Origin: Echinometra lucunter
Taxonomy: Eukaryota > Echinodermata > Echinoidea > Camarodonta > Echinometridae
Assembly: GCA_029962745.1 (NCBI GenBank)
Contig: CM057160.1
Span: forward strand, 1 to 64,000
Length of the DNA stretch: 64,000 bases
Direction of reading: 5' to 3'
Shown here: positions 33,880 to 46,057 of the stretch, one piece after another
How positions within the stretch are numbered: position 1 is the first letter of the stretch
How the letters are laid out: every line of letters starts with the position of its first letter
The notes under the pieces: model-generated
Databases searched by the model: none
What the model saw: the letters and a program-made list of their open reading frames with translations, nothing else
What the model was told of the DNA's origin: nothing
Program-made: the position numbers and the translations under genes

Positions 33880-34245
33880 CCCGAAAGTCGCGGGGATGTC
33901 GCCGTGACGTCTCCGAGACGTCTTCTCAATCGCGACGAGGTCTCTGAGACGTCTTCTCAGTCACAGCGAAGTCTCCACGATGTCTATGGCAGTTGGGGCG
34001 ACGTCTCCGCGATGTCTTAACAACGTTGCAGGTAGAATTAGTCTCCGCGACTGATGGAGACGTCTCAGAGACGTCGCAAAGACCTGCTGGAGACTGGAAA
34101 ATGTCTCCAAAGATCGAACATGTTTAAATTTCCCGCAACTCCCCGGAGACCCGGCTGGTATCCAGGAGACGTCGTAAAGACGTCTCCGCGACCAGCGGAG
34201 ACTCCAGTCGCGAACAAGTCGCGAACTAGTCTCCAGGCAGGTGAG
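33880..34245. repeat. GAGACGTC-rich fold-back repeat
   Basis: Many copies of gagacgtct/agacgtctcc occur in both orientations, often as GTCTCNGAGAC palindromes. This suggests a fold-back element or satellite-like repeat. The 125-135 residue frames across it derive from the repeat and are not supported as genes. Confidence 0.6.
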
Positions 34246-34670
34246 GTATCCCACATATATACCATGAACAAATATACAATGAACCCCTTTCGAGGCACCG
34301 GTAAAACATGGATTTTCGGTGACTTGCAAACTGACCAATTTATTTGGGCTGCTGCCCTAAGAAAAATAGAGCCAAGCCAGTCATCTCAGAGAATACATAA
34401 ACTTCTTGGTGTGTGTTATGCCGATATCCCTGCCAGCCTAAACCCGAAGGAGACCACATAACATGCATAACTGTCTTAAGATATCTGAACAATTCATCCA
34501 AACATGTACATAAAAAATACCTTGATTTAATATTTAGAACGTACACCATTTGTAAGAGGTCATCGATATTCTTTTTTTTTCAAAAGAAAAAAGCTACGCC
34601 CTTCCCGGATTCGTACAGCCGTCAACAGTTTATCGAGAAAAAAAAAAATTCCAAAGGGCTGTGCCTTTCC

Positions 34671-35183
34671 CATTGGCGTATATCCCGGGGGATGTGCGGA
34701 TATATTCCCCCCCCCACACACACACACACTTTTTAAGGAAGAAATGAAATTTGAATTAATCAGTTAATTAAATTTGTAATAATCTGTCATAAACAACCAT
34801 CATATTTTAGAATTTCCATTTGAAAATGCGATTTAAAACCAGAAAAGCGCTTATTTTTGGCTCGCTCGCTTGGCTCGCTCATATTTTAGAATTTTCATTT
34901 GAAAATGTGATGGAAAACCAGAAAAGTGGTTATTTTTGGCTCGCTCGCTCATCATATTATAGAATTTCTATTTGAAAATGCGATTGAAAACCAGAAAAGT
35001 AGTAATTTTTGGCTCGCTCGCTCGCAAGATAAAAATTAAAATGTGTGTAAGGGGGTCTGTGCAGGTGGGTGAGGGCGTGTTTATACTTAAGTGTGAGTTC
35101 GACAGAAAAAAAAAAAATCGGCAAAAAAGTCGATCAACCCCCCCCCCCCCCCCCCCACTCCTCAAAGTGGATTTACGCGTGTG
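34671..35183 (+). mobile_element. hAT-like MITE, 'CATTGGCGTAAATCC' family, copy 5
   Basis: CATTGGCGTATATCCCGG to GGATTTACGCGTGTG. It has a near-exact 8-bp duplication (GCCTTTCC at 34663-34670 and GCCTTTCA at 35184-35191). It contains three 'aaaatgcgat...aaaccagaaaag' units and a C-run at 35139-35157. Confidence 0.82.
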
Positions 35184-35314
35184 GCCTTTCAACCTTTCGT
35201 TCAGCTTTCATCGTCAAAAGGAAAACCAGCAAATGGGCAACGCCATTCCATGCTTTATTCAGCCATGGTAACTTTCACAAGATATTTGATCAAAAGAACT
35301 AGACCATTCCATGA

Positions 35315-35551
35315 TTGTTTAGCCTAAAGCATCATATTCGCAAGGAAGGAAGGCACAAGGAGTTACATCATATGATCATCTCGCCTAATTATCCTTCTGA
35401 CTACCGAAATTATGCGAATATAAAGTGGTCATTTGACGCACCTTCCAAAAGTACCATCAATATCCGCTTCAAGGACTTACAGACGGAGGGCTGTTGTGAC
35501 TATGTCGGAATCTACACTGGGGTGACATTAGAGTTGACCAAAGTGCAGTAA
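35315..35551 (+). pseudogene. partial CUB domain
   Basis: Residues include ELHHMIISPNYPSDYRNYAN, IKWSFDAPSKSTINIRFKDL, then EGCCDYVGIYTG. This covers the SPNYP motif, the W strand, and the C-DYV-x-I-x-x-G turn of CUB domains. The frame then drifts and stops. A possible remnant of the next strands (YGSDLQATIRK) lies at about 35608-35640 in another register. The N-terminal Cys and C-x-W Cys are absent, while the central Cys before DYV is kept. It is likely a truncated pseudo-exon in the same orientation as the intact CUB at 12072-12422. Confidence 0.65.
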
Positions 35552-35699
35552 CTTAGATTTATGTAGTACCAACTAACATATTGTCATATGCCTCTTGTCT
35601 TTTTATCTATGGATCTGATTTACAAGCGACTATTCGAAAACCGCCCGTGGAATGAATATCGACTGAAAATCTTCTTCTACTTCTGTCATGTCTGTAGCT

Positions 35700-36084
35700 A
35701 GAGCTATAAGTTTCATGGATTTTTTTTAAAATCACAAAGTATTTTGTGTGGGCGTTTGTGTGCGAGTGCGTGCGTGGCGGTGTGTGCTTATCTTCTTAGT
35801 GTTCGTCAATTTCTTACACTAAGAGAAAATGATTTTTTTTTTCTGATATATTCATATGTAAAATCATCTTGTGATAATATGCGCTTGTTACCATTCTTAA
35901 AAATGCAGAACTAAAAGAGTGAAAAATGTTTTATATCCAATTCAGCGTTACACCACAATTGTAAAACAGTAAAACTGACAAAAATTGGTTATCACACTTT
36001 ACCATCACACTGAAGAAGTACTTATGGCCTAAGTTAATGGAATAACTTCCTATATCTTTTAAATAATCCCGAAGAGATCTGCAA
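35700..36084. other. non-coding
   Basis: A short (GT)n-like tract lies at about 35750-35790. Nothing is recognised. Confidence 0.35.
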
Positions 36085-36350
36085 ATGAAGGCCTAGTAGA
36101 GATCAAACGTGCAAGTGGTAGTTGGAGAACACTCTATTATCATCATGATCATTGCAATTTATCATTGCTGTCAATCTGCCCTACTCATTGGCGGTACTGC
36201 TGAGGTAAAAACATGTCATAATACTGCATCCCATGAAGGCTAAGGAGAATAAAACAAATGTCATTATACATGTTCAAATCGTGGTTCCACTAAAGCTGCA
36301 GGTTTAACACATGGCGATCAAGTTCTCCATTCAACCTCACCTGCCAATGA
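36085..36350 (+). pseudogene. SRCR-like exon relic, copy 13
   Basis: 'ggcctagtagagatcaaacgtgcaagtggtagttggaga' (VEIKRASGSWR) is clear, with the G-L-V codons giving a TAG. 'ctgctgtcaatctgccctactcattgg' and 'ccactaaagctgcaggttta' mark later positions. It is closest to copies 14, 22, 35 and 39. Confidence 0.6.
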
Positions 36351-36832
36351 CAGCTATAACTATGTAACTCTCCATGACGATATGTAATTCAAATTGTTAC
36401 AGTGGCTGTGCGGTGCAACCAAAAGAATTTACATTAAAACTCATAGACTTGTAAATAAAATTAGTTGAGGAATGGTAAAAAAAAATCACAGGTGCAAATA
36501 AATAACCATTTCATATACAATGCAACAGATTTATGAGATTTCCAACAGCGCAAGAATCATCATTTTCGGTGGTTAGGCATAAATTACATTAAATGTATTT
36601 TATAAGTATACATAAGAAAAAGGCTGTATAACGTGGAATTATTTCTCATATACATCAGCGAAGACGATTTGTTATGCATTTTTTTTTTTTATTGAAGTAC
36701 TATGATAACAGATTACAGTCATAATGACACACAAGCTCATATACACTCTTTGAAAAATATGCCAATTAGCAGGTTTAGAACCCCTTTCATGTCCCGTATT
36801 TAGAAGCCTACAGAAAAGGGGTTCTATAAGGG

Positions 36833-36961
36833 TTCTTATAAGGGTTCTTATAAGGGTTCCCCCCCCCCAAAAAAAAAAGGTTTAATGTACAACCAATAAT
36901 GGTTCTAAAGACCATTCAGGGAACCTTTAATGGTTCTTTTAAGAACTTTTCAAGGTTCCAA
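36833..36961. repeat. GGTTCTTA tandem/inverted repeat
   Basis: Direct copies of 'aagggttcttat' are followed by inverted 'aagaac'/'ggttct' motifs and a C/A run at 36860-36878. It is likely a small repeat-rich transposon. Confidence 0.55.
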
Positions 36962-37429
36962 ATGTGGGACAAGTAAAGTTTCTAATCAGCACCAATTTTT
37001 TTTCCTAAGAGTGTTCATGTAAGGGGGAGGGTGGGTAGGGTTCTTTGCACATACCATAAACCATTATGGATGCAATACAGTAACAGCTAACACTACACTG
37101 TACACGCTTGTGTCTTTAATACGGAAAATAAACCCAAACCAAACCAAGAATATACTTCTGAAAACATGTATATAAATGATAAGATTTACTGGTGAAGACA
37201 CACACGCACCCATTACAATATAATCATTATCTAGTAGTGGAGTGGTTTCATTGTAAATGATGAAATAACCTTACTCTGAATTATTTTTTTTTCCGCTTTA
37301 TATAATGTATTCAGTGCCTACAACATAATTTAAGAAAAAATTCGGGCCACTGATGAAAACAGTCAAGAACCTATGGAACCTATGTCTTGTTAGTGTAAAA
37401 GAAATATTAAAATCATCGGCTGACCTGAG
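36962..37429. other. non-coding
   Basis: AT-rich. Nothing recognised. Confidence 0.35.
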
Positions 37430-37710
37430 TAAACCAAAGGCCTTGTAGAAATGAAAATTGCTGATGGCATATGGATTAAACTGGCTTATTTTTTTTTAGA
37501 TTGGTCGATGTTTCAGAATGGTCTATTTCGTCCGTCTGTCATCTACTTAGATAAGGCGATACACTATTTATCGATGATATTACCATGCCGCCACAGTCCA
37601 TGCAAAACATAGGTAACGTCTTTATTACATGTATGTCTGGTACAACTAAAGCTGCACGTTTACCACACAGCGAGAAAGTTTTCAATTTTACCTCACTTGC
37701 CACAGACCAG
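37430..37710 (+). pseudogene. SRCR-like exon relic, copy 14
   Basis: The 5' end reads KGLVEMKIADGIWIKLAYFF, a well-preserved first strand. 'ccgtctgtcatctacttaga' marks the CHQL block. 'ctggtacaactaaagctgcacgttt' and 'tacctcacttgccacagaccag' before GTGAGACG preserve the 3' end. The middle is out of frame. Confidence 0.65.
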
Positions 37711-38249
37711 GTGAGACGCTAACAATAAGAAATTGTGCATTTAGTTGGGGATTTCCTTTTCACTTAGCACTTTTTATCTCACTGCAATCAATATCTTCCA
37801 CTTCCAGTAACAAGGGGTTCCATATAACGTTAATATGGAAGCCATGGAGCATCTACGAACACACACATACCAGTGCACACAAAAATGTTTAAGTATATGT
37901 TTTTTCGTGTGGCGATAAAATATTATCCGTATCACAGATTTTTCTGACCCGAAACTTAGGAATTTTTCATATTTTGAAGATTCTATTTTCAATTATTATC
38001 AACTTTCAAGATCATGAAAAGATGAGCTTGCTCGCTGCGCTCTCTTGCACAATTTAGAAATCTAGAGGTTAATATTCAGGCAAGAAATGTCAGGTCCGTA
38101 CGCCTCTGTGAAACCTTGAAATCTATGTAACTTTGTGGCCCGCGACAAATTTTCAGAAAAAAAATTTGGCACGCGCGAGAAAATGATTAAGAATCCGGGA
38201 TGAAGCTCATGCGAGGCACCACGTCTATTAAATATAACATACGTGTGGA

Positions 38250-38312
38250 GTTGTCGACATGACATCTGGCCCTACCAAAGCTGCCAGTCTCAAACAGGGC
38301 AATACATACAAA
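38250..38312 (+). pseudogene. SRCR-like fragment, copy 15
   Basis: 'gacatctggccctaccaaagctgccagtctcaaacagggcaatac' matches only the IWxYRSC-x-x-E-T-x-Q segment. Confidence 0.5.
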
Positions 38313-38543
38313 ACAGGAAAGGTCAGATGTTTTCAAAGGACCCTGGTTGTGGCCCTCTCCTAATTTCCTGTCAGTAAATCTTTAAACTGAAGACATTTGT
38401 TTTTGATGTCATTTCATTTGTCTAGGATTCTGTTTGTATATATCCAAGGACTGATTTTCTTGTTTAAAAAAAAAAATTGCATTACATTTGATGTTTGTGT
38501 GCCTGTGCGTGTGGGTACTGTGTGTATGTTAATATTTGTAGAG

Positions 38544-38670
38544 GTGCCGTGGTCGAGTGGTTTAAGGCGCTTGACTGGAGACGTGAGAGTCCAGGCTTCG
38601 ATCCTCGGCGCGGCACTTATGCCCCAGCCTGAGAAAGGCACTTTATCTACATTACTCTTTTATCGTATAT
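38544..38670 (+). mobile_element. tRNA-derived SINE
   Basis: 38544-38616 is tRNA-like. It has a 7-bp acceptor pairing (GTGCCGT/GCGGCAC), D-arm 'ggtcgagtggtttaaggc' as in Ser/Leu tRNAs, and a weakened T arm around 'cttcgatcc'. It is followed by 'gagaaaggcactttatctac', a tail seen in many marine invertebrate SINEs. An AATAAATGA stretch ends the element near 38680. The tRNA itself is probably not functional. Confidence 0.6.
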
Positions 38671-38977
38671 CAAATAAATGAACATGCTATGGGTACGATC
38701 TGAACAGCGACGTGTGCAAACGGAACCGAGTGGTCCCTGTACAAAACCTATGGGAGTGAAAGAGTTTAGTCGTCAGTGGGTCAACACAACGCATTTCATG
38801 TTATCAACCACTGGAACTGGGAACGGGGGATTCATACGACAGTAATCAACTTTTCTCTATTCCTGAAATTCTTGTTTGTGCATTATGATTATTTGTATTC
38901 GATCAAATGTCTTTCTTTTTCTGCAATAATTCTAAGCAAAATAAAATTAGAAAAATAACTAAATAAATGAGTAAATG

Positions 38978-39008
38978 CTACTACTACTACTACTAATAAT
39001 AATAATAA

Positions 39009-39040
<32 letters not shown>

Positions 39041-39090
39041 GTTGTTGTTGTTATTATTGTTTTAATAATGGTAATAATAATAATAACACG
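38978..39090. repeat. trinucleotide microsatellite (ACT/AAT/ATT/GTT)
   Basis: Contiguous runs of different 3-bp units. The hydrophobic frame across it is a repeat artefact. Confidence 0.9.
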
Positions 39091-39234
39091 CGTTTTATCG
39101 AATATTTTATTTTCATTGGGTATTCCTTTTTATCGTCACTCTGCATATCAATTTTGATATAGTCGCAGCTTTTCTTTAAAAAAAAAAACGAACCAATTTT
39201 TAGCCCACAAGAACGGTCATGGACTCATACGTGT

Positions 39235-39320
39235 GTCTTTGCGGTATATGGCTCTACAAACTGCATACTTTACACATGGCCATCCAGTCGTCAATTTTAC
39301 CTTACTTGCCACAGACCAGG
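39235..39320 (+). pseudogene. SRCR-like fragment, copy 16 (3' end)
   Basis: 'tggctctacaaactgcatac', 'acatggccatccagtcg' and 'accttacttgccacagaccag' precede a GTGAGATG donor. Only the last third of the module is recognisable. Confidence 0.5.
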
Positions 39321-40179
39321 TGAGATGTTCGAGCAACGATCAAGAAGCTTTAGCACAACAACTCTGTGGATAAACCAGAGACATGTGATAGGTGGCAGGA
39401 GATTAGGTGGTAGGTGATGTAGGTCCATTAAACATTCTTAGAGTCAAGAATTACGTAACCCTAAGAGACAGTGTACTCAGTGGACTCGATTCATTTTCGT
39501 GTAATCCTTTATCTTATACATGTTATATCTCTATAGTTAGCTCTTTGATGAATAGCCATAAAGGCTAGAAGGAAAAGTGACGAAGCTACATATTTTCCCC
39601 TCCATTCCTGTGCGTTTACTCTCGAGGAAACATTCGCATAGGAGCAAAGGAACAAAATGGTAAAGCTTTGGTAAAGTGTTGTATTCAAAAATCTCTGCTC
39701 TATGTTAGTTCCCTATTTGAGGGGCAAAGTTAATAAGAAATAATGACGTATATTCAAGCACTTCAACAAGGCAAGGCAAAGTTCTTGGGGGAGGTGGGGG
39801 TTCGTATGCAGACACCGTAAAAACGCAATTTTTTAATATTGTGCAAACCTGAGATATGCGATGTCTACTTTGAAAAAAAAGTAAATAGCCTACAAGATAA
39901 GTGAACGCACGTTTCATAATAAAAGCAAACTTACGTAAATTAAATTCCCTTAAAGCATTAGGTGCTGTTCAGAATATTATTTTTGAGAAGAGCGTTGAAA
40001 TTTTATATGCAGTGCTATAAGCTATACGGACACGTAGAGCGGCATATGCCATCATGATGGCAACCCTAAAATTTCATTTAGCTTTGTCAGTCCTAAATTT
40101 CTTTTTAACAACTTTACCTGAATACATAAAGAGGCAAAAGTAAGAAGGCTAGTTAAGATGATGTAGGATTATGCGATTA
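39321..40179. other. non-coding
   Basis: Nothing recognised. Short frames carry no domain. Confidence 0.35.
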
Positions 40180-40362
40180 CTAAAGGTGCCTTCAACTTAG
40201 AATTCGGCCAAGGTGTGGTTTGGATGGAGTACAGGGACACTGGCTCCAAGCGCGATATGACATTCGTGGAGAGTTGTCTTCTCTACATCTGGCACTACCG
40301 AAGCTGCCGGTTTGAAACAAGGCAATTCATCGTTCAATTCTATTCAATGTATCATAGGTGAG
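40180..40362 (+). pseudogene. SRCR-like exon, copy 17
   Basis: From FGQGVVWMEYRDTGSKRDMT the frame continues through FVESCLLYIWHYRSCRFET to FYSMYHR. The last Cys becomes Tyr (TCH to MYH), followed by TGA within GGTGAG. The upstream CLQL block is one base out of frame ('caacttagaattcgg'). The WHYRSC core is perfect. Confidence 0.65.
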
Positions 40363-41276
40363 ATTTTGACTTTGTAATTATGTAAAATACTTTCGGTGGT
40401 ATCAAATCAGGAATATCATGAATATGGGCAAATGCAAGGTATTTGGTCGTTTGATGTCCCTGACGTTGCCAAATATGTCGGAGTTAGGAACACATAAACA
40501 TAGAGATCCCTGCTCCAATAAGTCGATATTCTTAATTCAGATATCATGGACAGCTTGGACTTCCCCATGTATAATATTCCCTCGTTAGAGAATTTTTTGA
40601 AGCGTGTTGATAATTCAAGCAAGAATAGGAATGGGCAGTTTATTCAGAAAAATGAGTCATCTCACTTAATTCAGAAAGATTGGACGAAATGATACAAGAA
40701 ACGTGAAAAGTGATGTTTTACTTCAGTTATCTTATGATTAAAAACTTATTCTTTTTTCCAATAAAAATAGAAATATAAACAATGGACACAAAATTTGTAT
40801 CTTCTATAGTGGACCCATTGTGGTGTGACAAGTTTAACCGGCCCCAACACATGGCATTTAAATGACAGATACGCAAACAAAGTGATCATCAAAATTTACA
40901 TTGTGGATGAAGGACATTGTAACAGAGAGCTTTTTAAACCATGTCGGCCTACAATATGGTTTCACAGTATGCAAATGTATGTATGTACTCCCAACTGTGA
41001 AATCACCGTGGAAGGAAAAATGGTAGACCATTTTTACTTCATCTCATTTGATTTTTTTTTATCTGTCTGAGAATGCAGATGTCTTTATCAGCATGATCAT
41101 GGTGATAAGAAAGACACTTATCGAATCTCCAGGTATTAAATGCTTGACAAAATTCAGAAGTGAGGAAGGAGGTAAAGATTATTAAAAGAACAGTTATGGA
41201 TGGCAGATAAATAATGTGAGGCTTAAATTCAGACATATTCATAAACTATTGTGTGACAATTATATTTTTTTACCTG

Positions 41277-41445
41277 AGGATTCGGTTAAAGGTTTGACTT
41301 AGTGGAGTACATGGACAATGGCTCCATGTACGATATGACGTACGTGGAAAGGTGTCCTCACAACATCTGGCACTACCGAAGCTGCCAGTTTCGAATAGAG
41401 CAATCCCGTTTTCAATACCTCACTTGCCATGCTTGCAATAAGTTC
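41277..41445 (+). pseudogene. SRCR-like exon, copy 18
   Basis: VEYMDNGSMYDMTYVERCPH, NIWHYRSCQFRIEQ and QYLTCHA are readable in one frame. All three C-terminal-half cysteines are present. A TAG precedes VEY and no GT donor follows. Confidence 0.65.
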
Positions 41446-42829
41446 TGAAGCCATGGGACTGCTGCGTCTAGTTTATGATATAAGCGAGAAGTTGCCCCTC
41501 ATTAATGTAGAACGACCGAAGGTGCCGGATTCACATCAATACACAAATCAACTTGAGCGCATTTCCATAAGGTATTTGAGATGACTTATAGTGAGATTGT
41601 TTGCATGAATGGGATATCAACAACTGAAAGGGGAAATACCATATTCCACGGTAACTTAAATTCTGTGAAAATGTTTTTTTTTTTCATGATTAAGCCCCCA
41701 AAGATGACACGTCTAAGGCCAATTCTAATGCATTTGAATAATCCCTTATAAGTTACTTACCACCATCATGAGAAATTCTTATACCATCATGACCATGGCA
41801 CGTACTTACCCATATGACAGCAGTCAAGGGAGTGCTCTAATTGCTTATTGTTTAAGTTGTACCCATTATACACACAGTCTTGGAGGAACCCTGAAAAAGA
41901 TGAAATAACCGTAATGATGATTGGGCGAAACGCTGCAATTTTGATTGCATTTGATCTCTTACATAGCTAGGTGGAAATCCGTTCACCACGAGCATTACGC
42001 AAAATATATCAACAGCCCCATAAAACATTAACAAATTAAAAACAAAAAGACAGACTGTCATTTTGTTTTTTTTTCATAACAAGCTTCAGCCCTGAATATA
42101 TGCCGTAACCGTTTGCTTAAGACTATATATTTTCTGCATGGTGAAATATTAATGATATATATTTTGTTATGGGTATTCATGCGCTGGTATAGGGATTTTT
42201 TTTACTGTAACCTATAACTAAAACTGTTTTATATTGTGGTCTTGGAAAGAAAACAGGGAATTAATGCGCACAAACAACAAGAAAAGCTGTCTGAAACATC
42301 CTGAAAACAGTGTCATGTTCATGTTGCCATAGATTCGCTGCCCTTGTTTTGTTGTTGTTGTTTTTGTCTGTTGTTAATTGTATTTTTTTTCTTCTTTTCA
42401 GGGAGGGGTGTTTTGATTTGCAAAACTTTGATCCCCATATATGAAGTAATTCTTTGGGACTGCATTAATGTTCTTCTTTTTACTCTTTGCAAAGTCTCTA
42501 ATACGATGCTTTTGCGAATGAAGCTGCAGTTTTTACTCCCAAACAATTGAAGAAAAAATATATCAAAGAAATGTCTGCATCGTCCTCATTTCTCTCCATA
42601 AATGATGGACTCTGTATACAAAATGAGCTGATATACATGAATGGAAAACCCAAATGTTAATATATATATATATATATATGCATATGCACATTCCCCCCCC
42701 CCCCCCCCAACACACACATATTAGTCAGATTAAATTTGCTTTAAGTTATTAATCAATAATCATCAGAGATCGCTATGATAAGTGCAGATATTTTGTTGGC
42801 GACTTTACATTTTAAAGGCTTTGTAGACG
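41446..42829. other. non-coding, with simple repeats
   Basis: (TA)n lies at 42660-42680 and a C-run at 42693-42709. T-rich tracts occur around 41675 and 42380. No exon is recognised. Confidence 0.35.
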
Positions 42830-43060
42830 TCAAAGTTATGGATGGCATTATAACATGCTAATGCTGATGGTTGGATCATCGCATCACTGCCTTGAACATA
42901 TGATTAGGAAATCATGGCGTGGTTTGGTTCGAAGTCCAGAGACTATGGCGCCTTGCACAATATAACATCAGTGACGGGTTGTCCTCACGACATCTGGCAC
43001 TTCCGAAGCTGCCAGTATGAAACAATGCGAAACAGTTTTATCTAAATGCAACATGAAAGG
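42830..43060 (+). pseudogene. SRCR-like exon relic, copy 19
   Basis: 'gacgtcaaagttatggatgg', 'catcactgccttgaacatatgattagg' (CHQL region shifted), then 'gacgggttgtcctcacgacatctggcacttccgaagctgccag' (CPHDIWHFRSCQ) and 'ctaaatgcaacatgaaag'. The donor is changed. Confidence 0.6.
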
Positions 43061-43096
43061 TAGCTTTGATTGTGAGATCTTATTAGTACATGTTAT

Positions 43097-43638
43097 GCCT
43101 AGTTCACATTTCCCCCGGGCGCCGTACGATAAATTGGTAACGACTTTCCGTGCGATTTTTCGGGCATCATCGTAGGTGGCTACGGGCTACGGCGTTTGTA
43201 TTTACATTGTTTACGGTCACCATGCCATTTCCCGTAGTTGGCCATCGGGAGTCAGGACGTGGGATTTTCGTACACTGGCTGCCCGGAGATTGTACGGTAA
43301 TCGTGCAATCTCCGCGACCTCCCCACGGAAATCCTACGGCGCCAGTGCAGAGGGTGCACGGTGACCGTAGAGCCGCGAGAGTTCCGTGCGATGACCTTGT
43401 GGGAATTTTGCGATGATGCCTAAGATATATACGGGCTACGGGCTTACCATTTTTCAAATTTGTATAACTCCTCGCGATACAAAATCGAAAAGGCTGCGGA
43501 GCCCATGAATCCGTACGGAAATCTTAAGGTCGCCGCCTGCCTGCGCACGGAGGCCCACGGTGGAAGGGGGTGGGGGGGGGGGGTTACGGGCAGGATACGG
43601 GCTCCGTACGCTGATCGGAAGCCAAATGTAAACCAGGC
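43097..43638. mobile_element. GC-rich TIR element, possibly Harbinger-like
   Basis: The left end TGCCTAGTTCACATTT and right end AAATGTAAACCAGGC are imperfect inverted repeats with TTA on each side (43094-43096 and 43639-43641). The interior is rich in 'gtacgg', 'ctacgggc' and 'tccgtgcg' motifs in both orientations. The overlapping 88-96 residue frames are low-information and not supported as genes. Confidence 0.6.
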
Positions 43639-44264
43639 TTAAATGTAAGTTCATCTCTGAAGAAATCATGTTCCCCATAATATCAGGCCTTACATCTGGG
43701 TATATATGCTGCTGATAGTAGCGGAAAATACATCTTTATAATCCAGTAGGCAAAATGGCATGCACGGATAAAACAAGTTATCTTTTTCCCACTTCACTCA
43801 TATCTTTTCTCCCTTTACTTAATCATTTACCGGATATAGGACAGAGACTATCACGTTGACTTCTGTTCAGAAAATAGATAATTTGATTTTTTTAATAAAA
43901 GATTCTGAAGAAATGTTGCTGATTTTCATTAAAAATCACTAAAAAAATCATAGTTTGATATTTTAAATAGTTCATGGCTGAATAATTCATTCCACTGACA
44001 GTTTGTGTATTCCAAATTATATTTGATATTGAATCCAACAAAAAAATCTGCTTTCTTTTCTATAAGAACAAAATTCAGGGCTATAAAAATCAAATAAATT
44101 GCGGTTTGAAACAAACACTTCAAATTTATTTTTTTACTTTAAAAGAAGAATTAATGAAAGTTTTCCTTACCCTGGTGAAATTTATACATGAAGATGGAAG
44201 TTGACTTTGACAATAACATAATTTTATCATTATCATATCTATTGATGGACAGCAATCACACTTT
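43639..44264. other. non-coding, AT-rich
   Basis: Nothing recognised. Confidence 0.35.
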
Positions 44265-44412
44265 TGACGGAGGATTTGTTTGATACCTGTTTTGGCTGGA
44301 GTACAGGCACTGTTCCACCGCATCCAATCAATAACGTGAGAAGTTGGCTTGACTGTGTTGGGTGGAAACAAGCGAATACACTTTGAAAATTCTACCTCAC
44401 TTGCCACAAAAC
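44265..44412 (+). pseudogene. SRCR-like fragment, copy 20
   Basis: 'ggaggatttgtttgatacctgttttggctggagtacaggcac' matches the GF...W-x-EYR-D/T segment. 'tctacctcacttgccacaa' marks the last Cys. The central part is unrecognisable. Confidence 0.45.
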
Positions 44413-45890
44413 TGATGAGAATTTTCGCATTAACATTTTATCTGAAAGATTCTATCCACCTGCGATGAACATTTATTCCATCAAAACTCAAAACTGCATA
44501 TTTCCTTTTGTGGTCTAGAAATTATGGAAATAAATCAGATGGCCAAGGTAACAAAACAGAAATACATAGATATGAAAAAATATTGTTCCTCGGGTAATTC
44601 GGTAACAAATAACATTTTTATCCGAACAAAGTCTTTAAAAAATTAGGAAAGGTGGTGGGTTTAAGAAGCAGTATGCCCTTGAACTTGAAGTGATAATCCC
44701 TTTCAGCGGCTCCTTGAAGCCATCCCGGGATGATGGATACTATCATAATTATTCAGGTAAGAGGTTCATTAGTATAATCTTTGCATATTTGGGTAACGAA
44801 TTAGCAATCTGCCAGTGGCGAAATGTTAGCTTGTTTTGCTGTCTCACAAAATTTAGAAGAAGGATGCTTTCGGAATAATTTCATATTCGGCAGCTAGTTC
44901 CCCGAACATATTTTTTCCACGAGGAAGAGTATTTGCAACCATTAGAAAGTGTTGCTTTAGTTTACTTGTTTTATTTCAAAGTCTTTTTAGACGTGAGCTT
45001 TGAAATATTTGATTACCATAAAATTTCGCTTTATCGTTTGCTTCCACTTTTTCCGTTTTAATAGAAACTGGTTGTTTCAGGGCACCGAGATGCCAAAATA
45101 TCCTCATATTCACCATGATTCACTGAGGAAGCAAGGTATACCTGAACTGTATATCTTATCTTATCTAATCATAGCGTATTTGGAAGAAGGATATTTTGAG
45201 CATCACCTCTCATAAGCTCATTGCAAATTTTGATGCAAGTTGGTTGATATGCAAGAGGCATTAACTCCCTAGGGTTGCCCCGATATGAATGAATGAATGA
45301 ATGCCTCATAAGGCCTCACAAGACCCCACTCGGAATAGCCTCTCCCACACCTTCCCTAGTTCGCAAGGTCACACGGTTTAGCCTGTCCCATTCCAAAATA
45401 CTTCCCCCACACCACAACTTGTACATGCCGAGAAAAAAAAATCCTGTACCCCCTCCTTTTTATCTCTCTTTCTTTTTTCATTTCCTCCGGTGGTCAAAGA
45501 ATTTTACTATATAGGCCCTATGTATCGAAAAATGATTGAAAATACTTGCCTGAAGAAATCTCGACAATGCTAACCGACCTTCGAAGTGATGATGGGGGGG
45601 GGGGGGTGGAGAGCAGTTTGCCTAATGGAAAAACATTCATACAACAATCCATATAATATAGACATTCGAACCCAAAGCAACTCATTTTTACTTCTTTTTA
45701 AGAGCCATATAGTATTATGTGGCAATCCACTATGTCACCGTGATGCATAAATAAACAAGGTAATCTGTATAGAGACATTGTGACATCAGGCTTTATCACA
45801 GGTAGTAATTTAAATGGGCAGGTTTACTTACAGATAATCTTCGTCTAGAGGTATAGCATTTATAATCAGTGGTTGGAACAATGTCTGAAA
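44413..45890. other. non-coding
   Basis: A possible short exon at about 44670-44757 (YALELEVIIPFSGSLKP then SRDDGYYHNYS before CAG|GTAAGA) has no recognisable domain. A G-run lies at 45594-45606. 45700-45890 is paralogous to 53740-53900. Confidence 0.35.
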
Positions 45891-45895
45891 CATAG

Positions 45896-46057
45896 AATTC
45901 GTCCAAGGCCTGATTCGGTTAGAGTACAGGGACATCGGCGCCGAGTACGATATGATATATATGACGAGCTGTCCTCACTTCATCTGGTACCCCCGAAGCT
46001 GCAGGATTGAAATAAAGCAATACAACCTTCAAATCTATCTCACTTGCCACACGAATG
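45896..46057 (+). CDS. open SRCR-like half-exon, copy 21
   Basis: The frame is open from TAG|AATTC to donor G|GTGAGA. The residues are EFVQGLIRLEYRDIGAEYDM, IYMTSCPHFIWYPRSCRIEI, then KQYNLQIYLTCHTNG. If the TAG is the acceptor, the exon is phase 1-1 and 162 bp. It carries only the second half of the module, with three cysteines spaced C-x9-C-x14-C. The TAG could instead be a mutated QLG codon of a longer exon. The region 45700-46060 is duplicated at 53740-54070 and again near 62350-62590. Confidence 0.5.

Noticed and set aside
34054..34461. 135-residue open frame
   Set aside because: Half of it is translated GAGACGTC repeat, and no family is recognised.
38544..38616. Functional tRNA-Ser/Leu gene
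   Set aside because: The acceptor stem pairs but the T stem has mismatches, the anticodon stem is imperfect and the variable arm is wrong. The downstream tail marks it as a SINE.
38975..39157. Hydrophobic 60-residue frame resembling membrane spans
   Set aside because: Pure translation of an ATT/AAT/GTT microsatellite.
40825..41070. 81-residue open frame with five cysteines
   Set aside because: It does not match the SRCR-like, EGF or CUB patterns, and no convincing splice sites or homologous copies were seen in the window.
43150..43457. Overlapping 88-96 residue frames on both strands
   Set aside because: They lie inside a GC-rich TIR element with inverted sub-repeats. They are open because of base composition, not coding constraint.
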